Assembly (NCBI GenBank): GCA_900541055.1
Contig: UQHZ01000023.1
Coordinates: forward strand, 1 to 26,759
DNA: 26,759 nucleotides
Reading direction: 5' to 3'
DNA from: an uncultured Collinsella sp.
GTDB taxonomy: Bacteria; Actinomycetota; Coriobacteriia; Coriobacteriales; Coriobacteriaceae
This document shows positions 14,619 through 21,476 of the stretch, piece after piece. The position numbers and the translations under genes are program-made. Below the pieces are notes generated by a model that was given only the letters and a program-made list of their open reading frames with translations, had not been told where the DNA came from and searched no databases. Position 1 is the first letter of the stretch; each line of letters starts with the position of its first letter.

Positions 14619-16646
14619 CTACGGCCGCTCGTTGGGGGCCAGGCGCTGCATCTTGTTCACGGCTTTGAACTTGGTGAACAGCGGCACGTACTCAAAGCTC
14701 ACGTTGGAGTTCTCCAGGCCGTACCAGCGTGCAGGCGTGCCGGCGGCGCGACGAATGATGTACTTGAGCGTGATGGCCGTACGCTCGCTCGGCTCCACAT
14801 CGCTTTCAGGCGCCAGAAGCTTACGAATCAGGACGAACTTGAACGTGCCGATGTTACCCGGATCCTTGTAGACCGAGTAGTCATGCGTCTGCGGCGGCAG
14901 CTCGCCGGTGGCAGCCAGGTCCTGAACAACCTGACGCAGGTAGGCATTGACGCGCTGGTTGATCTTGTAGCCCAGGTACAGATGCACGCGGAACACGTAG
15001 TCGGTGCCGAACGTCTCGACCGAATAGGCAAAGGTGTGCGGCTCGTCCATGGTCTCGACATTCACAAACCACCAGGCGCGGGCGCGCTTGGGATGCTTGT
15101 CCAAGATCGAATAGACGATATCGCGGTCGATGTAGTCGGTATGGGTGTCCTTGGTCAGGTACACGACGTTGTCGCTCATGCGCTCGTAACGGTCGTCGTC
15201 GCGCAGGCGCTTGAGCTGCGGCAGGTAGCTGCGCAGCGGCAGCAGCGTAAACTGGCGCTGCTCGACCGCCGTGCCGTTGTACCAGCACACCATAATGCCC
15301 ATGATGAGTGCAGCCATGAGGATGGTGAAGTAGCCGCCGTGGAAGAACTTGGTGAGCGAGCTCACGAAGAAGAAGCCTTCGAGCAAAAGGAAGAAGGCCG
15401 CGAAGATCCACGGAGCAACCTTGAGCTTGCGCTCCTCGTGCAGGTAGAAGAAGAGCAGCAGCGTGGTGCACATCATAGTCAGCGTAATGGCAAGGCCGTA
15501 CGCGGCTTCCATATGCGCCGAGTTCTGGAACAGCAGTACCACGATGACGCAGCCGACAAGCATGACGTTGTTGACCATGGGGATGTAGAGCTGGCCCTTG
15601 GTCTCGGCAGGGTAGAAGACCTGCATGTGCGGCATGAGGTCCAGACGGCTGGCCTCGGACACCAGCGAGAATGCGCCGGTGATGAGCGCCTGCGAGGCAA
15701 TGATGGCCGCGACGGTGGAAAGGCCGACGGCAAACGGGCGCAGGCCCGGGGCGAGCATCTGGTAGAACGGATTGAGGTCGGCAATGCCCATGAGCTCGGG
15801 GTTGGCAGCGTTGTTCATAAGCCAAGCGCCCTGGCCCATATAGGAAAGCAGCAGGCAGCACTTAACGAACGGCCAGGTAGCGTAGATGTTGCCGCGGCCG
15901 ACGTGGCCCATGTCGGAGTAGAGCGCCTCGGCACCGGTGGTGGCGAGGAAGCAGCTGCCCAGAATCATGATGCCCGCGTGGTTGTTGGGGCTCAGCAAAA
16001 AGGCGATGCCGCGCACCGGGTTGAGGCACAGCAGCACGGCGGGGTGCTGGAAGACAAAGAACAGACCCGTGCCGCCCAGGAACAGGAACCACAGCGTCAT
16101 GATGGGGCCAAAGGCGTGACCGATCTTGGCCGTACCGATGCGCTGCACCAAGAAGAGCACGATGATGATGGCGAGCGTAATGGCGACGACGCGGCCCTGG
16201 TCATCGCCCAGCACGGCATGGACCGCCGGGATGGTGCGCAGGCCCTCGATGGCCGTGGTAACGGTAACGGCCGGCGTCAGGATGCCGTCGGCGAGCAGCG
16301 CGGCGCCTCCCAGCATGGCGGGGATGATAAGCCACTTGCCGCAGCGCTTGACCAGGCTGTACAGGGCAAAGATGCCGCCCTCACCATGGTTATCGGCGCG
16401 CAGCGAGATGAGCACATACTTGATGGTGGTCAGCAGCGTGACCGTCCACACGACAAGGGAGAGCGCGCCGAGCACGAACTCCTCCGTGACGCTTCCGATG
16501 CCGCCGTTGCCGGCAACGAGCGCCTTGGTTACATACATAGGGCTGGTGCCGATATCGCCGTACACCACGCCCAGCGTGACGAGCATCGCCGAGATGCTCA
16601 CAGGAATCGCAGCGTGCGAAGCTGCCTCCTTGGCCTTTTGTTCCAT
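14619..16646 (-). CDS. kup: Kup-type potassium uptake permease
   Basis: This 675-residue KUP/HAK/KT-family permease carries K+ (in the family, with H+ symport) across the cytoplasmic membrane. The N-terminal signature VVYGDIGTSP lies at residues 27-36 in the first helix. About 12 hydrophobic segments run to around residue 450, and a soluble C-terminal domain of about 200 residues follows. E. coli Kup is 622 residues. I use the ATG at 16646, which has GGGAGG about 10 nt upstream; an in-frame TTG at 16664 overlaps that ribosome binding site. It is the first gene of a minus-strand unit with the small membrane protein and the KdpDE-like pair, so the two-component system probably controls this permease rather than a Kdp ATPase. 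Confidence 0.95.
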   Translation of the reverse strand: MEQKAKEAASHAAIPVSISAMLVTLGVVYGDIGTSPMYVTKALVAGNGGIGSVTEEFVLGALSLVVWTVTLLTTIKYVLISLRADNHGEGGIFALYSLVKRCGKWLIIPAMLGGAALLADGILTPAVTVTTAIEGLRTIPAVHAVLGDDQGRVVAITLAIIIVLFLVQRIGTAKIGHAFGPIMTLWFLFLGGTGLFFVFQHPAVLLCLNPVRGIAFLLSPNNHAGIMILGSCFLATTGAEALYSDMGHVGRGNIYATWPFVKCCLLLSYMGQGAWLMNNAANPELMGIADLNPFYQMLAPGLRPFAVGLSTVAAIIASQALITGAFSLVSEASRLDLMPHMQVFYPAETKGQLYIPMVNNVMLVGCVIVVLLFQNSAHMEAAYGLAITLTMMCTTLLLFFYLHEERKLKVAPWIFAAFFLLLEGFFFVSSLTKFFHGGYFTILMAALIMGIMVCWYNGTAVEQRQFTLLPLRSYLPQLKRLRDDDRYERMSDNVVYLTKDTHTDYIDRDIVYSILDKHPKRARAWWFVNVETMDEPHTFAYSVETFGTDYVFRVHLYLGYKINQRVNAYLRQVVQDLAATGELPPQTHDYSVYKDPGNIGTFKFVLIRKLLAPESDVEPSERTAITLKYIIRRAAGTPARWYGLENSNVSFEYVPLFTKFKAVNKMQRLAPNERP

Positions 16647-16770
16647 AAGCCGGTTTCCTCCCAACTTTAATGTTCGAAGGAATTATAGGTAATCGGCCCA
16701 TGTTTGAATGGCACTGTTTTCCCAGCTAGATAAACATTTATACAGCCTTTAAGCCACCTCGGCGATATGG
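16647..16770 (-). promoter_or_regulatory. kup promoter region
   Basis: This 124-bp AT-rich gap lies upstream of kup. On the minus strand a perfect TATAAT is present at 16687-16682. The -35 region is poor (ATTCAA or TTCAAA at 15-16 nt spacing), which would fit activator control. The segment at 16734-16717, TTTATCTAGCTGG-G-AAAA, also occurs at 7215-7232 with one difference. Confidence 0.45.
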
Positions 16771-16803
16771 AATGTGACAAAGGGACTTTCCCTTTGTCAC
16801 ATT
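16771..16803. repeat. REP-like palindrome, copy B
   Basis: AATGTGACAAAGGGA (16771-16785) pairs perfectly with 16789-16803 around CTT. It is the same element as 3405-3435 with a changed centre. It ends 2 nt before the stop codon of the nitroreductase gene, as copy A sits just after the MFS gene, so both copies are at 3' ends of coding regions. Confidence 0.8.
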
Positions 16804-16805
16804 CG

Positions 16806-17654
16806 TCATTTTCCAAGCCAATTTTTGAACCACCACTCCATGGAGCGGCTCATCTCGGCCATAAAGGGACTCGTGTGCTTACGGGTATAGATGTCCACGA
16901 CGCGCTCCCCCACCTCGCGGGCATGCGGACGGAACATCGCGTCCATCTCGGCCACCTGCGCGTCCATGGTCGCGGCATCGGCGCGGCAGTAGCGCTCCTC
17001 GTGCACCAGGTTCACCACGGGATGCGCAATGGCCGGACGCTCCTTACGGGGCGTGCCGATGATGAGCATCGACAGCGGCATGGTATAGGGCGGCAAGTCC
17101 AGCAGCTCGGCAACTTCCTCGGCATTCTCGACGATATCGCCGATGTAGCAGCTCCCCAGCCCCAGGGCCTCGGCGGCAACCACGGCGTTTTGCGCAGCGA
17201 TCACGGCGTCCTGGGCCGCGATGGCAAAGTCGCCCAAACCCGGCGCGCGGCGGGGCGCCTTGCCCGTACGCTCGACAAACTCGGGCTCAAAGCAGCCCAC
17301 GTGCTCAAACAGATCGATCCACTTGGCATAATCGACCACAAATATAAGTGCCCAGGGCGCCTTGGCGATCATGGGCTGGTAGTCGCACAGATCGGTCAGA
17401 CGGTCCAGCGTAGCCTGCTCGCGAATGCTCACGATGGAATACATCATCATGGCGCCCGCCGACGGCGCGCGACTCGCCGCATGCAAAATCGCCGCACGCT
17501 GCTCGTCGGTCACCGCTACGGGACGGTCGTCGTCATCACGCGCAAAGGCACGCGTGGAGGAACGGTGCTCCAACGTGTCCAGCACCGCATTGCCCGTCGT
17601 CTCGACCGGATAACCGTTCGTATCCACAGCCTTGGTGCAAACCTGCTCGTTCAT
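16806..17654 (-). CDS. Nitroreductase-family FMN oxidoreductase
   Basis: This 282-residue flavoprotein of the nitroreductase superfamily is predicted to bind FMN and reduce quinones, nitro compounds or other electron acceptors with NAD(P)H in the cytoplasm. FMN-phosphate-contacting residues are recognisable in HRSSTRAF (30-37), APSAGAMMMY (63-72) and the later GLGSCYIGDI segment. Length and the C-terminal extension after IGTPRKERP resemble NfsA/FRP-type members rather than short NfsB types. A GAGG motif lies 8 nt upstream of the ATG. It stands alone, divergent from the LtaS-like gene, with REP-like palindrome B immediately past its stop codon. The physiological substrate is unknown. Confidence 0.9.
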   Translation of the reverse strand: MNEQVCTKAVDTNGYPVETTGNAVLDTLEHRSSTRAFARDDDDRPVAVTDEQRAAILHAASRAPSAGAMMMYSIVSIREQATLDRLTDLCDYQPMIAKAPWALIFVVDYAKWIDLFEHVGCFEPEFVERTGKAPRRAPGLGDFAIAAQDAVIAAQNAVVAAEALGLGSCYIGDIVENAEEVAELLDLPPYTMPLSMLIIGTPRKERPAIAHPVVNLVHEERYCRADAATMDAQVAEMDAMFRPHAREVGERVVDIYTRKHTSPFMAEMSRSMEWWFKNWLGK

Positions 17655-17867
17655 CGCCTCATCCTCGCTAATTCTTTAAGAAGCCTTTACGTTTCCGTGT
17701 AATTCCCGTCCATTATCGCGCAGGTCGCCACTACATTGCGCCACACCGTCACACGTGCGCGTTAATATGGCTGGTTGTTGTGCGCAGACACCAATTGCAG
17801 CGCATATCTTGGTAACAATCGGGTAAACCCCCGCTTTCGTACGTTTTAGTTTGTGAGGAGTCTCAGC
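17655..17867. promoter_or_regulatory. Divergent region between the nitroreductase and LtaS-like genes
   Basis: This 213-bp gene-free stretch must hold promoters in both directions. Possible -10-like segments (TTAATAT near 17762, CATATCT near 17801) lack convincing -35 partners. I see no strong dyad or terminator. Confidence 0.35.
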
Positions 17868-20168
17868 ATGTTCGCTGCCGCCATCTCGCTCGTCGGTCTT
17901 GCGGCGACCGTCTACCTTGTCTTGCGCGAGGCCAAGGCCATTCGCGCTCAGTCGGGCACCGTTGCCAAGGGCGCCTTCGCCTGGAGCGTCGCCTTTGGCC
18001 TGTTCCAGCTCTTTTTGACCGTCTGGGGCGCTATTGGCCTCGTCGCGCAGAACGAGCCGCTCGCCTTCGTGATGCTCATCCTGACCAACGCCATCCTCAC
18101 CGGCTGCGCTTGGGCCAGCATCGCACGCGACCGCATCGCCCCGCGCGTCTTTGCGTTCGCCGCGCCCGACGCCCCCGCCCCCACCGGCAAGCTCGCCCGC
18201 CTGCGCGGCGCCTTTGTGGGCAAACCGCTCGTCGCCGCCGTCCTGTGCCTGCTGCTCGCCGGCGTCTTTGCGCTGCTGGGCATGGAGGTATCGTCCAACC
18301 ACGACTTTACCTGGGTCTACCCCCTGTGCATCCTGCTCGAGTGGGCCATCATCACCACGCTCATGGTCGGCTTGTTCTTCCTATTCCAGCGCCACGGCGC
18401 AGCCCCCGCGGTCCTGGCCTTTGCCCTCTTTATCCTGGGCATTGCCGAGTTCTTCGTTATCACGTTTAAGTCCATGCCCATCCAGCCGGGCGACCTTTCG
18501 GCCATCTCCACCGCCGCCGCGGTCGCCGGCACCGGCTACACCTTCTCCATCTCGCTGTTCTGCGTGCTGTCCATGGGCTTTACCGCCATCGCCATGCTGC
18601 TGTGCGAGTACGCCGGCCTGGTGGCACCGCACCGTCAGAAGGGCGCCGCCAACGCCAAGCGCATGCTGCTCACCAATCTGCTCGTCGCCGTGCTGTGCCT
18701 AGGCGGCGTGACCGCGCACGTCACGCTCATCGACTACTACAACACCCTCGGCATCACCGTCTACACCTGGCGCCCGCTCGAGAGCTACTGGCGCGAGGGC
18801 TACCTACCCGCTTTCATTAGCGCGGCGCAGTCCATTAAGCCGCCCAAACCCGCCGACTACTCCGTCGACGATGCCAAGGCCACGCTCAAAAAGTACGCCA
18901 AAGCCTACAACAAGTCCGACGCGGCCAAGAGCGACGAGCGCGCCGCCGCAAAGGAGCAGTTCGATAGCGAGAAGCCCACGGTCATCGCCATCATGAACGA
19001 GACGTTCTCGGATCTGTCGATCTACCAGAACATGCGCGCCGGCTACGAGGGTCCGCAGTACTTTAAGAACCTGTCCGACTGCCTCAGCCGCGGCAAGCTC
19101 TATGTGAGCGCCTACGGCGGCGGTACCGCCAATACCGAGTTTGAGTTTATGACCGGCAACTCCATGGCCAACCTGGGCTCGGGCGTGTACCCCTACACCA
19201 TCTACAACATGGAGACGACCGAGAACTTAGCCGAGCAGTTCAAGTCGCTCGGATATTCCACCACGGCCATGCATCCCAACCACGCGACCAACTGGAACCG
19301 TGAGAACGTCTACAAGGACTTTGGCTTTGACCAGTTCCTGTCCATCAACGATTTCCAGGGCGCCGATACCCTGCGCGGCATGGTGACCGACCAGGCTACC
19401 TACGACAAGATTCTTGAGCTGCTCGACCAGAACGCCGATCCGCAGTTTATCTTCGACGTGACCATGCAGAACCACTCGGGCTACGATACGGGCCTGCTGC
19501 CGGTCGACAAGCAGATGCACCTCAACATCGACACGACCGACCTGGACGCCAAGACCGTCGAGGACGGCACGCTGTCCGATGTCGACGAGTATGTCTCGTG
19601 CATCGAGCAGTCCGACCAGGCACTGCGCTACTTCCTCAACGCCCTGAGCAAGCTCGACCGCAAGGTGGTCGTGGTGTTCTGGGGCGACCACCAGCCGTTC
19701 TTCCCGTCCAAGTTCAACGACAAGTGGTTCACCGGCGAAGACGACGCCACGCACCAGGAGCGTCTGTGGCAGACCGACTACATCATCTGGGCCAACTACG
19801 ACGTTGCCGGCTGCGACCAGACAAGCGAGGTCGACGACCTGTCCACCAACTACCTGTCCACGCAGCTTATGCAGCTGATCGGCGCACCGCTGACCGACTA
19901 CCAGAAGGCGCACATGACGCTGCGCGAGTCGCTGCCCGCTATCAACTCGGTGGGCTACGAGGACGCCAGCCTGCGCTGGGCGCTTTCCTCCAACGTCACC
20001 GGTGACGATGCCGCCGCCGCAGCCGCAACCAAGGCGCGCGAGGATTACGCCAAGATGCAGTACTACGAGATGTTCCGCGACGGCAAGAACGTGTACACCG
20101 AGCACTTCCAGACCGAGGCCAACGAGACCGACCCCAACCTGGCACCGGGTACAACCAAGATTAAGTAG
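17868..20168 (+). CDS. LtaS-like membrane sulfatase (lipoteichoic acid synthase family)
   Basis: This 766-residue polytopic membrane enzyme has an external sulfatase-fold domain. About 7 hydrophobic segments lie in the first 310 residues (with two close pairs separated by a charged loop at about 90-120), more than the five of S. aureus LtaS. The catalytic domain follows. Metal and catalytic residues are visible: Glu378 in IMNETFSD, nucleophile Thr420 in YGGGTANTEFEF, His469/His472 in HPNHATNW, HSGYD near 540, and Asp607/His608 in FWGDHQPF. Family members transfer glycerol phosphate from phosphatidylglycerol to build teichoic acid or modify other surface glycans. GAGGAG lies 7 nt before the ATG at 17868; a GTG at 17853 overlaps that site and is rejected. 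It is monocistronic, followed by two terminators. Confidence 0.93.
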   Translation: MFAAAISLVGLAATVYLVLREAKAIRAQSGTVAKGAFAWSVAFGLFQLFLTVWGAIGLVAQNEPLAFVMLILTNAILTGCAWASIARDRIAPRVFAFAAPDAPAPTGKLARLRGAFVGKPLVAAVLCLLLAGVFALLGMEVSSNHDFTWVYPLCILLEWAIITTLMVGLFFLFQRHGAAPAVLAFALFILGIAEFFVITFKSMPIQPGDLSAISTAAAVAGTGYTFSISLFCVLSMGFTAIAMLLCEYAGLVAPHRQKGAANAKRMLLTNLLVAVLCLGGVTAHVTLIDYYNTLGITVYTWRPLESYWREGYLPAFISAAQSIKPPKPADYSVDDAKATLKKYAKAYNKSDAAKSDERAAAKEQFDSEKPTVIAIMNETFSDLSIYQNMRAGYEGPQYFKNLSDCLSRGKLYVSAYGGGTANTEFEFMTGNSMANLGSGVYPYTIYNMETTENLAEQFKSLGYSTTAMHPNHATNWNRENVYKDFGFDQFLSINDFQGADTLRGMVTDQATYDKILELLDQNADPQFIFDVTMQNHSGYDTGLLPVDKQMHLNIDTTDLDAKTVEDGTLSDVDEYVSCIEQSDQALRYFLNALSKLDRKVVVVFWGDHQPFFPSKFNDKWFTGEDDATHQERLWQTDYIIWANYDVAGCDQTSEVDDLSTNYLSTQLMQLIGAPLTDYQKAHMTLRESLPAINSVGYEDASLRWALSSNVTGDDAAAAAATKAREDYAKMQYYEMFRDGKNVYTEHFQTEANETDPNLAPGTTKIK

Positions 20169-20195
20169 CTGCTAGCTGCTGAGCCACAACTGAAA

Positions 20196-20325
20196 CGTCT
20201 GTCCGGGCGGAGGCATATAAGGTTCCCTGCTCGGACAGTCCTGCGCAAGACGAAGGCCACATTAAGTGGCCTTCTTTGCGTGCGGAACTCGCGATGAACC
20301 TTATATGCCTCCGCCCGGACAGACG
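20196..20325. repeat. Element with perfect 29-bp inverted repeats enclosing a terminator
   Basis: Bases 20196-20224 recur exactly as the reverse complement at 20297-20325 (29 of 29), with outer end CGTCTGTCCGGGCGGAGG. The 72-bp centre carries the terminator at 20252-20277 and a GCTCGGACAG fragment that echoes the arm. It lies 27 bp after the LtaS-like stop codon. It resembles a short MITE-like or REP-type composite. Confidence 0.75.
20252..20277 (+). terminator. Terminator 1 downstream of the LtaS-like gene
   Basis: GAAGGCCAC (20252-20260) pairs with GTGGCCTTC (20266-20274), loop ATTAA, followed by TTT. It is nested in the 29-bp inverted repeat. Confidence 0.75.
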
Positions 20326-20381
20326 CCCTGTTGTTGGAGCGCGGCTTGTCATAGGGGTATCCGCTGAACATATATAAGTCG

Positions 20382-20406
20382 AAGGCCACGTCATGTGGCC
20401 TTTTTT
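20382..20406 (+). terminator. Terminator 2, a diverged duplicate of terminator 1
   Basis: AAGGCCAC (20382-20389) pairs with GTGGCCTT (20395-20402), loop GTCAT, followed by TTTT. The segment 20380-20417 matches 20251-20288 over about 38 bp except for the loop and three bases, so the two terminators arose by duplication with a 129-bp offset. Confidence 0.75.
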
Positions 20407-20412
20407 GCATCC

Positions 20413-20621
20413 GGAAACCGTGTCCCAGAATTCACGTCCGGAGTGGGATGCAGTTTCCGCTTACGGCCCCGTTGGGAAACTCCATCCCACTCCGGACGCA
20501 AATTCCGGGTCGCATTTTCCACCAGAGCCCCCAACCGGAAACTACATCCCATTCCAAAGGCGAATTCTGGGACGCACTTTCCGAAACCCCATCCATCCGG
20601 AAAGTCCGCCCCACTCTGAAT
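20413..20621. repeat. Array of 46-bp dyad-ended units at exact 62-bp period
   Basis: Units at 20413-20458, 20475-20520 and 20537-20582 are each 46 bp, begin with GGAAA and end with TTTCC, and share CATCCCACTCC...GAATTC..GGGAC in unit-specific orientation. Unit 1 is inverted relative to units 2 and 3. A fourth, truncated unit starts at 20599 and fades by about 20621. Gaps are exactly 16 bp and dissimilar. Starts are 62 bp apart each time. No reading frame is maintained convincingly. The rest of the gap (20622-20731) shows no clear gene. Confidence 0.8.
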
Positions 20622-20731
20622 ACATCCAGCGAACGCATGAGAGCGTGTCATCCAGGACGGCCTCGTCATCGGGGTGATGGAAAATATCGCCCCAAACGCT
20701 TGCCACGGTTGCGTCCACAAGTGTCAAGAAA

Positions 20732-20756
20732 AAAGCCTCGAGAATCTCGAGGCTTT
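20732..20756 (-). terminator. Terminator of the flavodoxin gene
   Basis: AAAGCCTCGAG (20732-20742) pairs perfectly with CTCGAGGCTTT (20746-20756) around AAT. On the minus strand the stem ends in TTTTTT, giving a strong intrinsic terminator 41 nt after the flavodoxin stop codon. It may also work on the plus strand. Confidence 0.9.
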
Positions 20757-20797
20757 CACGTTTGCACGATTGAACGCGCGGCATCGCGAGCGACGGT

Positions 20798-21349
20798 CTA
20801 CTCGCCCAAAACGGCCTTTTTGGCGGCTGCAGCCATGTTATCCAGATCTTCCTTGGTGGGATGGTCCTTCGCGGCAACCCAGTTGTCGAGCAGCATCTTA
20901 AATCGGGCGTTTTCGGGATCTTGCTCGAGCATGGCCTCGTAGCGCTGCTTGACCGCAGGGCCCATCTTGCCCTGGCACATCGCCCAGCCCGCAAGCTCGG
21001 CATCCCCAGCCAAATTGGAAGTCACGCGATCAATAATCTGCTGGTAATAGCTCTGGTCGGCGCCAAAACCGCAGGTGCCAAACAGGAAGACACGCTTGCC
21101 GTGCAAGGCGGAGAGCAACGCCGCGACCGAAGGCGTGCACGCGCCCTTGTCGCACCAAAAACCGACGAGCACCGTGTCGGCCGTGCAGGCGCCCTGCGCC
21201 TCGAGCGCAACCTGATCTGCATCCGCATCATCGCTCAACGCCGCGGCATGGACAAACTCAACACCCGCAGCCTGCAGAGCGCGCTTGATCGCACCCGAAA
21301 CCATCCTGGTATTACCGCTCTTGCTGTTAACCACCAAAGAGCACGTCAT
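20798..21349 (-). CDS. Flavodoxin-family protein, BilS-like
   Basis: This 183-residue protein has a flavodoxin fold, with the FMN-phosphate loop NSKSGNT near residues 8-14. Segments VGFWCDKGACTPSVAALLSAL, KRVFLFGTCGFG and GWAMCQGKMGP match the pattern I remember for the flavodoxin subgroup that includes BilS, the partner of bilirubin reductase BilR in gut bacteria. No bilR-like gene lies in the window, so a role in bilirubin reduction is only a possibility; generic electron transfer is equally plausible. The ATG at 21349 is preferred, with GAGG 10 nt upstream; a GTG at 21355 is an alternative. It is a single gene with its own terminator, and its promoter lies in the AT-rich 21356-21420 stretch. 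Confidence 0.85.
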   Translation of the reverse strand: MTCSLVVNSKSGNTRMVSGAIKRALQAAGVEFVHAAALSDDADADQVALEAQGACTADTVLVGFWCDKGACTPSVAALLSALHGKRVFLFGTCGFGADQSYYQQIIDRVTSNLAGDAELAGWAMCQGKMGPAVKQRYEAMLEQDPENARFKMLLDNWVAAKDHPTKEDLDNMAAAAKKAVLGE

Positions 21350-21476
21350 AGTCACGCTGCCTCGTTTCCCCCAAAACTAAAGCCACTAATGCAATTTATT
21401 AGATGAATATCTTAGTACTAACGTGACAGATGTAAACCACCGTCTGTCGATTGATTAATTTGCCCCACGGGCTTGC

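Noticed and set aside
14085..16670. An 861-codon open frame on the plus strand opposite kup and the kinase gene
   Set aside because: Its product is a low-complexity His/Arg/Gly-rich sequence typical of GC-rich antisense frames, and the minus strand encodes clear Kup and KdpD-like proteins.
20413..20621. CRISPR-like array
   Set aside because: Repeats are 46 bp and diverged, gaps only 16 bp, one unit is inverted, and there are no cas genes. This does not fit a CRISPR array.
20613..20727. Possible gene remnant on the minus strand (frame reading VDATVASVWGDIFHHPDDEA)
   Set aside because: Composition looks coding-like, but it lacks a start, runs into the repeat array, lies beyond the flavodoxin terminator and matches no family I recognise. 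It might be a fragment but is not supportable.
21425..21448. GACAGA...TCTGTC dyad downstream of the ABC operon as terminator
   Set aside because: The stem is only 6 bp with a 12-nt loop and no clear U-tract follows on the minus strand.
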